A stretch of 64,000 nt of DNA from Nocardioides immobilis (lineage in GTDB: Bacteria; Actinomycetota; Actinomycetes; Propionibacteriales; Nocardioidaceae). Under the pieces are notes generated by a model that was not told the DNA's origin, searched no databases, and saw only the letters and a program-made list of their open reading frames with translations. The stretch spans positions 62,001 to 126,000 of the forward strand of contig NZ_QXGH01000021.1 in the NCBI RefSeq assembly GCF_003515065.1. The letters run 5' to 3'. Within the stretch, counting starts at the first letter, position 1. Every line of letters starts with the position of its first letter. Below are positions 15,460 to 23,867 of this stretch, in pieces. Made by a program: the position numbers and the translations under genes.

Positions 15460-18248
15460 GGGCGGTCCTCTCGGACGGAGGTCAGTCCTTGGTCGAGGTC
15501 GTAGTGGAGGGCGAAGTTGCCGACGGTGGCGCGCCAGGACTCATCGAGATGCAGCACCAGCTGGCCTACGAGCCACGGGGACTGTTGCCAGCCTTCGTAG
15601 GCGTTGGCCTCCAAGGCGGCGAGCGTGGCGTCGAAGGCCTGTGGGGAGGCGGTCATGGACATCGGGAGCCGGACCGTCGTCGCGGCGAGTGCCCGCGCTA
15701 GTCCCGGATCCGGGGGGCTCAACGCGGTCGGGATGTGGCGGCCCGCATGAGGGCTCTCGTCAGCGATAAACCTGACTTCCCCTCCGATCCGCTGAGTCAC
15801 GACCACCTCGATGCCGTCGTCGCTGTCGCGGACCCGGGCCGATCCTTGGGAGCGCCCGTCCTCGGCCTCCGTTGAGGAGTCCTGCAACCAGCCGACCAGG
15901 GAGCCTTCAAGTTCTCGGACGCCACGCATCCGGAAGATGTCGGCACGGATGCGGGCCTCGGCAAGCTCGGCGCGATAGGTCGCGTCGGCCCGGTCGGCGG
16001 CCTCGCGCCACGACTCGGGAACCGGCGGCACGGTCGCGTAGGCGCCCTCGATGAGCGTGCGGATCTCGCTGGGCAGGGCGATGACAGTGCGGCCGTTCGG
16101 GCTGAGGCTGAGCACTCCCGCGGATCGGTACAGCCGACTCAGCCCGTAGACCGCGCGGGAGGCCCGTCCAGGCGTGGGCACTCCGCTGGCGTCCCACTCG
16201 TCGATGCCCGTCAGTACTACTTGAGGGGTACGCAGCCGGGGTGGACGCTCTGCCTCCCCGGCGCCACGTGGGTGGCGGTGCAGCCGGCCGATCCGTTGCA
16301 GCACTAGGTCGACCGGGGCCAGGTCGGTGACCATCGCGTCGAAGTCGACGTCGAGCGACTGCTCCAACACCTGGGTGCCGACCACGATCCGCCGTGCTGG
16401 CCGATGGTCTGCATCGGGCCCCAGTTCGACGCGCAGGAGTGCTTCGCGGCTCGCACGGTGGGTCGCGATGAAACGGGAGTGGTGCAGCACCACCACATCT
16501 CCGAAGCATTCACGCAGGTGAGCGGCGGTCTTCTGCGCCCGGCCGACGGTATTGCGGATCACCGCCACGCAGCCGCCTTCCACCAGCCAGCCGCCGAGCA
16601 GCCCGGTCAGCGTGTCCAGGTTGTCGTCGATGACGCGTACGTCCACCGAGTGCGTCGTCGCTTGCGCGCCGGCTCCTCGAGCGGCAGTGCCGTCCGCGGT
16701 CACGGTCGTGACCAAGGGATAGGCGAGGTCGTCGGGCAGCGGCTCGGCCGGGAGTCCGAGTCCGCGCCGGTAGGCGTCGGCCAGCTCCTGACGCTGGGCG
16801 CTAGGGAGCGTGGCCGAGAGCAGCAGCACCGGCACGCCGTACGCCGCCAGCCACTCCAGCACGCGGACGAGGAACATCCTCATGAAGTCGTCAGCCGCGT
16901 GCACCTCATCGATCACCACCACCTTGCCGGCGAAAGCAAGGTGGCGCAGCGCTGCATGTTTGGCCTGCAGCGCCATGAACAGCAGTTGGTCGATGGTGCC
17001 GACGACCATGTTGGCCAGCACGCCCTTCTTACGCCCGGTCAGCCAGGCGAGGACCTGGGCCTCGACCTTTGCGTCGGCTGTGCGTCCGGCTTCCTCGTCG
17101 TGCACATCGACGGCCCGGCTCCGCTCGATCAAGCCACGGAAGTCGTCGTTCAACCCGGCCTTGCCGTGCGCCAGGTAGGCGCTCGTGGCGCCGTGGCCGT
17201 CGAGGTGCTCCACCCACTCCAGGACTCTGGCGAACATGCCGTCCGAGGTGGCCATCGTCGGCAGGCCGACAAACACGCCACCGCAGTCGAAGCGCTGCGC
17301 GAGAGTTTCAGCGGCGAGCAGCGCAGCCTCGGTCTTGCCGGTCCCCATTCCTGACTCGATGACCACCAGCGGCGGCGAGGAACAGCCGCGGATGGCCTCG
17401 ACGACCAGGCGCTGCATGGGTCGGACCTGGGCGTCCCGCAGCCGGGGGAACCGCTGGAGGAGGTGCGCTGAGACGTCGTCGGGCGGTGCCTGCGGGTGCC
17501 ACGGCGGGGGCAGCCGGAGTGCGTCCCAGGCGAGGCCGGCGCGCTGATCGCCATCGGTTGCGTCGAACGGGAACAGGTCGGTGTTGCTCGCAAGCCAGTC
17601 GGAGACGATCACGGCGCCGGTCAGGATCGCCTGCGCGGTTGTCGGTAGCGGGCATCGAGCCCACGCGGACAGGTGCCGATCGGCGCCGGTCCAGGCGGCC
17701 ATTTCGTCCAGGATCTCCCACTGCACCTCGTGCCAGCGGCCGCGTCCGACCAGGTGCGGCCGGTCCTCGAGCCAGTCCAGCTTGGCGATCGTCGGCGGTA
17801 CGCCATGGTGACCGCCTACGATCACCGCATACGTCGTGGCGGTCTTCCATGAAGCCTCGTACCGGTCCTCCAGCCAGCGGCCGAGGACGACGTGGCCGAC
17901 CAATCCGTGCGGGGCCTTGCCGAAGTCCGTCACGTCGAGCGGCTCGACGAGCCCGCGTTCGCACATCCGATCGGCGAGCGGTGGAACCTTGGACGCAAAC
18001 GGCGGGCTGCACTTGGCCACGTCGTGGCTGCCCGCCAGCCATGTCAGCAGGACCTTTCCGTCGCGTGCATCAGGGGGAAGGGCGTCCTCGATCGTGCGCT
18101 TGGTGCGTGCCGGCAGCCAGTCCCACACGAGGGATCCCACCGCTGCCGAGTCCTCGAGATGCTGTACCAACGGCATCCACGCCTCGCCGTCGTATCCGGA
18201 CGATTTGCCCCAGACCGAGCGCGCCGCCTCGCTCCATGAATGGCCCAC
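15456..18248 (-). CDS. cas3: Cas3 nuclease-helicase
   Basis: 930 residues from a GTG at 18248 with a strong AGGAGGT site upstream. N-terminal HD nuclease: H30, HD at 75-76 (AGSHDVAKCSP), H114/H119 and HH at 147-148. Superfamily 2 helicase: Walker A SGMGTGKT at about 299-306, DEVH at about 447-450 and SATLPS further on. Cas3 is recruited by Cascade and degrades the displaced target strand. All key residues are present. It is the first gene of a tightly coupled eight-gene operon. Confidence 0.97.
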   Translation of the reverse strand: MGHSWSEAARSVWGKSSGYDGEAWMPLVQHLEDSAAVGSLVWDWLPARTKRTIEDALPPDARDGKVLLTWLAGSHDVAKCSPPFASKVPPLADRMCERGLVEPLDVTDFGKAPHGLVGHVVLGRWLEDRYEASWKTATTYAVIVGGHHGVPPTIAKLDWLEDRPHLVGRGRWHEVQWEILDEMAAWTGADRHLSAWARCPLPTTAQAILTGAVIVSDWLASNTDLFPFDATDGDQRAGLAWDALRLPPPWHPQAPPDDVSAHLLQRFPRLRDAQVRPMQRLVVEAIRGCSSPPLVVIESGMGTGKTEAALLAAETLAQRFDCGGVFVGLPTMATSDGMFARVLEWVEHLDGHGATSAYLAHGKAGLNDDFRGLIERSRAVDVHDEEAGRTADAKVEAQVLAWLTGRKKGVLANMVVGTIDQLLFMALQAKHAALRHLAFAGKVVVIDEVHAADDFMRMFLVRVLEWLAAYGVPVLLLSATLPSAQRQELADAYRRGLGLPAEPLPDDLAYPLVTTVTADGTAARGAGAQATTHSVDVRVIDDNLDTLTGLLGGWLVEGGCVAVIRNTVGRAQKTAAHLRECFGDVVVLHHSRFIATHRASREALLRVELGPDADHRPARRIVVGTQVLEQSLDVDFDAMVTDLAPVDLVLQRIGRLHRHPRGAGEAERPPRLRTPQVVLTGIDEWDASGVPTPGRASRAVYGLSRLYRSAGVLSLSPNGRTVIALPSEIRTLIEGAYATVPPVPESWREAADRADATYRAELAEARIRADIFRMRGVRELEGSLVGWLQDSSTEAEDGRSQGSARVRDSDDGIEVVVTQRIGGEVRFIADESPHAGRHIPTALSPPDPGLARALAATTVRLPMSMTASPQAFDATLAALEANAYEGWQQSPWLVGQLVLHLDESWRATVGNFALHYDLDQGLTSVREDRP

Positions 18249-18915
18249 GCCGCACCTCCTCGGTGCACGCTAGGCGAATGCCCCGACACCCGCGGCGAAA
18301 TCGCCGGGTCCGCACCCAGGCGGCCAGTCAGTGGGCGTGGGCTTCAGCGGTAAGCCCGGCTCTTCCCAACGCCTTGGCCCGCCAGACGCCGCATGTCAGG
18401 GCGATCGATGTACGTGGAGCCCGCGATCGGCACGGCCAACGTGATGAGGCATTGCCCCGACGCCCCGACCCGAGTCGCGATGTTCCAAGAGCGTAGTGCC
18501 ACTCGCAGGATGTGATACGCCACTTGATGCGCGACAGATCTCTGGCACCTGATGTGCGACGCCTTGAATACTTCGGCCACATCATGTCCTCACGGCAGCG
18601 GACCAGTAAGCCGCTCTCCGCGCTGATGAGCGGTCAACGCTCCGCCGCCGAGACGGGCAGCCGTGTGTTCGGGCGGGGCGCGGTGCTTCGCTATGCCGAC
18701 CGTCCAGTGATGGCCGACTACGACCGGTGAGCCGGCGCTCTCGGCCGCCACTCCACTCTGACATCCGTCCCGGCGACCTCGGCTCCACCGCGGCAAGGGG
18801 CCTGCGTGCGGCCAGCTCCCACCGTGCGCGACGTCCGCTCATCGGCACTATTCCTGTGATCGATCGTGCGCATGCACCGCTGCCGAAGCGTTGAGACCCT
18901 GTTGAATTGCTACTT
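18249..18915. other. Intergenic region upstream of cas3
   Basis: About 670 bases with no convincing gene. Short frames on both strands lack ribosome sites and protein-like composition. The cas operon promoter should lie here; I cannot pick a clear -35/-10 pair. The region also covers the 3' side of the serine recombinase gene. Confidence 0.5.
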
Positions 18916-20841
18916 CTAGCTCACGCGACGGCGCGCACCTGACCATGGACGATCATTGAGGTCTGCCCGCCACCGCGTCGCGAACTTGTCGACGGACTCG
19001 CGATTGAGGGAAGGCTCCCGACCGGTCACTGGCCGTTGCTTGAAGGCTCCACGGCGGAGATACCTCGTCACGGTGTATCTGTGGCAGCCGATTAACTCGG
19101 CCGCTGTCGTGATGGAGATCCATTCCGCGCTCGCACGCTGATCGGCCCGCTCGGCGGGCGAGAGTGGCGGAATGTAGGTCCTCCCGAACTGCTCGACGGA
19201 CTCCCTGGATAATGAGGCGTAGGATCGGTGGGCTGAGCGCCGCTGAATGTCGCCCCTCTTCGCTGCATTCCGGATGGTCATAATCGGCACCGTGAGCAGC
19301 TCGGCCGCCGCTCGGCTGGACATCCATGGGCTGGGTTCGGGGATGTACGCGTATGCCGCGTCGAGGGACACACCGTCCGGGACGACGGCTACAGCTGTGT
19401 CGCGCCACGTGAGAGTGACGCGGTCTTCGCGGAACGCGCGTCCGCCGCGTCGGCGCAGACGGGCGATCGTAAGTTTGTCGATCTGGTCGGCCATGATCTG
19501 CTGGCGCTGCTCATCGTTGACGCACATCCGCCAGACCTCGTCGAGAGAGCGGCTGCTACGCACAAGCTTCTCTACCGGACGGACCTTGGCGCGCCGCTTG
19601 AGCGAGTTGCGAGCAGTCTTGAGGGCTGCGACCTTCGTTGCGATGGCTTCGACGTCGGCGTCCTCGCCCGTCAGTTCCAGGGCGACCGTGCGCAGGTCCG
19701 AGTCGATCTGGGCCAGCTTGATCGAAGTGGTCGCGTCGTTGGGTACGGTCCACATAAGCCGGTAGGTCGGCCGTCGGCCCCGTTCAGAGAGCAGCCGGCC
19801 TTCGATGTAGGTCAGCAGACGGTGACGGTTCACCGAGGTTAAGCAATGCCGGCACTCAAAATAGGGCACCTTCTTGCTCGTACTGCGAACCATCGAGCGG
19901 CCACATTCGGCGCACGTGATGATCCCCGAAAGAAGGATCGACGTCTTGGCGCGGAGGTTGTTCTTGATCGCCGAATGGTGCCCCTTGTGCGTCAGCGCGT
20001 ACACCAGCGCGTCGTGCTCGCCGGTGCTGATGATGGCGTCGCCGCCGATCACGGGGTTGCCATCCTCGCCGCGCAGCACCTCCGGCCCGCGTCCGGTGCC
20101 GCCTCGTCCTGGGTTGCATGGGTACATGCCGGCCAGGACGGGGTTTTGTAGCAGGTTGTTGACCATCGAGAAGTGCCAGTGGTGGGGCCTGGAACGTGGA
20201 TAGGCCGGCGGCGGCGCATCAGAAGCGTCCAGCCACTGCACGATCGAGTAAATCGTGTCGCCGCGAAGTGCTCGGTCGGCCATCTCGCGCGTCCACGGAG
20301 CTCGCTGCGGGTCCTGAGCCCGTACCCGGCCAGGTCCGTTCGGGTTGGGGATGATCCGGAAGCCATAGGGCTGTAGACCGCCCGGCGAGCGACCATTTGC
20401 GAGCAAGTAGGCCCTGGCGGCTGCCTGGCGTTCGGAGGTAGCCGCAGTCTCGAGCTCGCCGAACACCGCCAGCATCTGCGCGAAGGCGCGGCCCTCACTG
20501 GTAGTCAGGTCGAGGCTTTGCTCAACGCAGACGATCGCGGCACCCCGTCGTTGGAGCTCCTCATCAACCTGGAGGAAGTCCATAACGCGGCGGGCGAGCC
20601 GATCGACCTTCCAGACGATGACCGCGTCGAAGGGTTGGGGGGAGTCCGTAAGTGCTTTCCAGCCGCCACGGTCTTTGGGCTTTACGTGGGTTGCCGACAC
20701 TCCTCGGTCGACGTACTCACCGACCACCTTCCAACGACGCGCTGCGGCGTACTGGCGTCCAGATTCAAGCTGCCTGGCCACCGAGACGGACTGTTCGGTG
20801 GCGACGGAGATGCGGGCGTAGAGAACGGCGCTTCGTGACAT
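18916..20841 (-). CDS. Large serine recombinase with double C-terminal HTH extension
   Basis: 641 residues from the ATG at 20841 (MSRSAVLYARIS); the frame continues upstream but this is the conserved start. Resolvase domain: catalytic S12 in YARIS, then DRGVSATHVKPKDRGGW and VWKVDRLARRVMDFL. A recombinase domain follows, then a zinc ribbon (CAECGRSM...CRHC) and a long helical segment. The last 130 or so residues hold two excisionase/MerR-like helix-turn-helix segments (SSRAAAELLTVPIMTIRNAA; ITTAAELIGCHRYTVTRYL), an unusual addition. Such enzymes integrate and excise phages or ICEs. It probably belonged to an element nested here; no att pair is obvious. Confidence 0.9.
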   Translation of the reverse strand: MSRSAVLYARISVATEQSVSVARQLESGRQYAAARRWKVVGEYVDRGVSATHVKPKDRGGWKALTDSPQPFDAVIVWKVDRLARRVMDFLQVDEELQRRGAAIVCVEQSLDLTTSEGRAFAQMLAVFGELETAATSERQAAARAYLLANGRSPGGLQPYGFRIIPNPNGPGRVRAQDPQRAPWTREMADRALRGDTIYSIVQWLDASDAPPPAYPRSRPHHWHFSMVNNLLQNPVLAGMYPCNPGRGGTGRGPEVLRGEDGNPVIGGDAIISTGEHDALVYALTHKGHHSAIKNNLRAKTSILLSGIITCAECGRSMVRSTSKKVPYFECRHCLTSVNRHRLLTYIEGRLLSERGRRPTYRLMWTVPNDATTSIKLAQIDSDLRTVALELTGEDADVEAIATKVAALKTARNSLKRRAKVRPVEKLVRSSRSLDEVWRMCVNDEQRQQIMADQIDKLTIARLRRRGGRAFREDRVTLTWRDTAVAVVPDGVSLDAAYAYIPEPSPWMSSRAAAELLTVPIMTIRNAAKRGDIQRRSAHRSYASLSRESVEQFGRTYIPPLSPAERADQRASAEWISITTAAELIGCHRYTVTRYLRRGAFKQRPVTGREPSLNRESVDKFATRWRADLNDRPWSGARRRVS

Positions 20842-21699
20842 GGACCGAGCGTAGGAAGGTCTCCCGATCCTAGATAGACGACCAGACGAGGGAAGCCGCG
20901 GGCATGGCCCTCCCTCGCACTCGCAGTACGGCACGTGGGGGGTTAACCGCTGCCGCCGGTCGAGGCGCCCGCTAAGGCTAGGGCGCTGCTTGCCCTCCGG
21001 CCGGTGGCTCACTTGGCCCTGACGCTTCCATCACTCGAAGCGCGTGGACCTGGACGCCCGCGATCTTCGCGGCCTCGGACCACGACGCCCAGTCGCCGTA
21101 GTCGCGTTGCCGAGCCACCGGCTGTTCGTACGAGAAGCCGCGCTACCCAGCCGGTGCATCTTCCCGAGGCGCGCCACGCGGGCGGAACCTTGGTTCGCCA
21201 GCGCAGACGGTTGTCGATGGCTCCGCGATGGAGGGCCGCCCTCAACGCGCAGTACCGTGTGCAGTTGCCGGATTGACCTCTATGACATCAAGGGCGCCGG
21301 CTGCGCCGGCGCCGCCGCGGGGCCCCGCGCTCCGGGCATGCGGCCTAGCGGCCGGTCCCTGCGCGCACCCCACGGCAGCGCGAGGCGACTCACCGCTTCG
21401 AGCTCGCAAGAACCCGATCGACCGGAGTTGTCAGCGCTTCGACCAACTCGGGCCCGTTGTCGCCGCGACGACTGCGGCCGCTGGGCCCGGAGAAGGCCCA
21501 TGGGATGGAAGTGTTTGAGCGGGCGGACGGACCTGATGTCGGGAAGGCGTCTGCGTCGGTGTGCGTGCCCGCGGGCTCGCGGCGTTGCCGGCACTCTTCA
21601 ACAGATTCGGCGCGAGGCCGCACGCGAGAACTGCAGCCGCGATACGTTGTCACACCACAGCAGCCACGCCAAGACGATAAGCCGGAAGGACGGTAGGGC
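20842..21699. other. Intergenic region with possible gene debris
   Basis: About 860 bases without a convincing intact gene. On the minus strand around 20980-21130 a frame reads DYGDWASWSEAAKIAGVQVHALRV before running to a stop. It resembles an excisionase-like helix-turn-helix fragment, but it is not preceded by an open gene. The attP of the serine recombinase could also lie here. Confidence 0.35.
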
Positions 21700-22134
21700 G
21701 TGAAATTCGACGGTCCCATTGGCCTAATGCTCAAGCGGCACAATCAGTACGCCAAGCGAGGCCGCAGCCGCCCGGCCGCGCAAGCCTGTTTCAGCATGTC
21801 TCTCAGCGGGGCGGTGACGGACGTGATGACCGGTATTCGTTGGGGTCTGGACAGTGGCAAGCCGACAGCGCTTAGTCCCAAATCGATCGAGCTCGTCGAG
21901 CGCCGGAGCGAGTGGCTTGCGGTGAGTCCGAGCGCGACCACGCCGTTGAGCGCACACGTCCAACACGTCAGCCGTGACTTCCGCAGTCAGATCCCGACCG
22001 GTGACGAGCTGCCGCGCGTGCAGAAGAAGGCGCTGAAGAAGCGCCTGAAGAGCGACCTGGAGAGCTACGTCGAGGCTCTGGTAATTGCTGAGCGGCGCCA
22101 CGGAACCAATTACCTGGGTCGCCGGACCAAGTGA
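21700..22134 (+). CDS. Hypothetical basic protein, cassette gene 1 (144 aa)
   Basis: 144 residues from a GTG at 21700 with GGAAGGA about nine bases upstream. The protein is basic (KKALKKRLKSDLESYVEALVIAERRHG at the end, in pieces) with no membrane segment and no recognised motif. It lies first in a rightward trio of unknown genes between the serine recombinase and the conjugation module. The next gene begins eight bases after its stop, so they are probably co-transcribed. Confidence 0.5.
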   Translation: MKFDGPIGLMLKRHNQYAKRGRSRPAAQACFSMSLSGAVTDVMTGIRWGLDSGKPTALSPKSIELVERRSEWLAVSPSATTPLSAHVQHVSRDFRSQIPTGDELPRVQKKALKKRLKSDLESYVEALVIAERRHGTNYLGRRTK

Positions 22135-22141
22135 CGCGTCC

Positions 22142-22711
22142 ATGGTCAGGGCCAAAGATTCCGCGCCGAGCCTCCCGCCGTCCCTGAACGACCGCGAGCG
22201 CTACGTGCTCGAAGTCGAAGCGGTACGCTTCGGTCGAGCCAGGCGAGCAGCCGGGATCGGTGCTGTGTTGTTGGCAGTCGCGTTGGGCTTCTTCTTCGAC
22301 GACCCTGACCAGACATGCGCCACGGACGTGGTCACGAAGACGACAACTGAACCATCGTCATCAACCACTACGGCGGCGCTTCCAGACACCACATCCGAGG
22401 TCATCACAACGCGCGACTGCGAGGTGCCGGATTGGCCGAGGGTCCCCATCGGCCTCGGTGCCGTCGGGCTCCTACTTGCTTCGCCATACGTGCTCCGGAT
22501 GTTCCCGCCGGGGTCCAAACTCGCGCTTGGGAGCCTGCTGTCGCTCGAGTCCGGAACGGATGTCTTGGCCGACCATGTCAAGCAGTCCAGCGAGACCGAC
22601 GCGACACCGCTCCTTGAAGCCGCAAAGCGGCGTTTGGCTACGAACATCTCGATTGCCGACGCGCCTACGGCGCCGCATGCAAGTGATGGGAACCACGATG
22701 CCGGACAATAA
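22142..22711 (+). CDS. Hypothetical two-span membrane protein, cassette gene 2 (189 aa)
   Basis: Starts at ATG 22142 (MVRAKDSAPSLPPSL). A membrane segment at about 37-52 (AGIGAVLLAVALGFFF) is followed by a Thr/Ser-rich loop carrying two Cys residues (DQTCATD and TRDCEVPD). A second segment (VPIGLGAVGLLLASPYVL) follows. The loop is predicted outside and may form a disulfide. No family is recognised. It ends with a soluble tail and overlaps the next gene by 14 bases. Confidence 0.5.
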   Translation: MVRAKDSAPSLPPSLNDRERYVLEVEAVRFGRARRAAGIGAVLLAVALGFFFDDPDQTCATDVVTKTTTEPSSSTTTAALPDTTSEVITTRDCEVPDWPRVPIGLGAVGLLLASPYVLRMFPPGSKLALGSLLSLESGTDVLADHVKQSSETDATPLLEAAKRRLATNISIADAPTAPHASDGNHDAGQ

Positions 22712-23135
22712 CTACAACGCTGTCATTCGTAGCCGGGAGGCTTACAGTGGACAACCGACCCAACCACGATCAGGCGTCACGACGATGACACTTCCAACGA
22801 GATCTGACCCGACGTTCGACCAGAACCTTCTAGCGGTTGAGTTGCTGTTCGCCTACGCTCAGGGCGGTCCCGTGCCCGACGATGAGTCCTTGCCCCAACT
22901 ACCGGACGAGTATCGGCGTTACATCAAGACCGCAAAGGGTCGACTTGACGTCGCCACGTGGGCGGAGTCGTTCCGCGAGACCTATGCGGACCTGTTGTTG
23001 TTCAAGTCTGCTCTACTTCGCGAGGAGCCGAACGTCAGGCTCGGCGATGTTGCGAAGGTCAACGCAGCCATGGAGACCATGTTCCACGGGCTCGCGAAGT
23101 GGCTTGCTTCTAGCCCCGAGTTGATCGCGTCGTAG
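22698..23135 (+). CDS. Hypothetical soluble protein, cassette gene 3 (145 aa)
   Basis: 145 residues from the ATG at 22698 (MPDNNYNAV); an internal ATG (MTLPTRSDPTF) is an alternative start. The product is acidic and helical (RRYIKTAKGRLDVATWAESF; RLGDVAKVNAAMETMFHGLA) with no known motif. Overlap with the membrane-protein gene suggests translational coupling and a shared function, which remains unknown. Confidence 0.5.
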   Translation: MPDNNYNAVIRSREAYSGQPTQPRSGVTTMTLPTRSDPTFDQNLLAVELLFAYAQGGPVPDDESLPQLPDEYRRYIKTAKGRLDVATWAESFRETYADLLLFKSALLREEPNVRLGDVAKVNAAMETMFHGLAKWLASSPELIAS

Positions 23136-23169
23136 TTCCCATGCCCAACGACATCCCGACTTGGCGCTC

Positions 23170-23560
23170 GCCGTAGTCACAAACTCGACGCCAGAGCCGT
23201 CGTCGCTCCACACGTCTCCTTGGGCCTATGCGCCGTGTCCGACTCCCGAGAGCATGTCCCGAGTTCTGTTCTGTTGAAGGAACTTCGGTGGCGGCCCGGT
23301 GTGCATAAGGTTGCGCTCACGCCTTGACTGTTGCAGTCGGCTCCGACAGTTTCGGCGGCGACGTGCTGTTCCAACTCAACGAGGCCCGCAGCGCGGGCAG
23401 GTACAGATGGCCCGCTCACGCGGCGAAGCTGCTTGGTCGCCTCGATCATGCCGGGCGCCGCACCAGCGCGCAGCGCCATCTGTCCGTCGCGCCAGCGCTT
23501 GACGTTGCAGGAGTGGACCCGGCCGCACAGGGTTCTGGCCGGGTGGGCGGCACGTCGAGT
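23170..23560 (-). pseudogene. IS256-like transposase C-terminal remnant
   Basis: The minus strand reads PARTLCGRVHSCNVKRWRDG, then QMALR, then GMIEATKQLRRVSG and LVELEQHVAAETVGADC. This resembles the end of actinobacterial IS256-family transposases (NVKRWRDGxMALRW...EAxKQFRRVxG). It has no start or catalytic core and differs at several conserved positions. The family name is from memory and only moderately sure. The rest of the gap between 23136 and 23591 holds nothing recognisable. Confidence 0.4.
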
Positions 23561-23591
23561 CGGACGTTTGCATGGGCAGAGATGATCAACA

Positions 23592-23867
23592 TCACTCGAC
23601 CCAGACCAGGTGGGCGGGGTATGGCTCGACCCGTGGCGGTTCCGAAGTGAACATCCAGCGGTAGTAGTCCTCCTCGCTGGCGATGTCGACGCTGTCTTTG
23701 GCGCCGTTGACGTGGATCTCGCTGATGGCGCGCATGTCGTAGATGAAGCCTTCGGGGGTGGAGAGGATGACTCGCTTTCCCCACAGCGTGGGCTCGCCTC
23801 TCGACGGTCGGGGCTGACGGGCTGGTGGGGCGCCGAAGTACGGGAGGGGTCGGGGTCGCTCGGTCAT
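23592..23867 (-). CDS. Small hypothetical protein at end of conjugation operon (91 aa)
   Basis: 91 residues with a Pro/Arg-rich N-terminus, then a compact strand-helix region (RVILSTPEGFIYDMRAISEI; DSVDIASEEDYYRWMF). No family is recognised. Its ATG overlaps the stop of the M23-nuclease gene by four bases, so it is coupled to it. It is the last gene of the leftward module. Confidence 0.55.
   Translation of the reverse strand: MTERPRPLPYFGAPPARQPRPSRGEPTLWGKRVILSTPEGFIYDMRAISEIHVNGAKDSVDIASEEDYYRWMFTSEPPRVEPYPAHLVWVE

Noticed and set aside
18344-18580. Small minus-strand frames between cas3 and the serine recombinase
   Set aside because: No ribosome site, no recognisable motif and competing frames in both directions.
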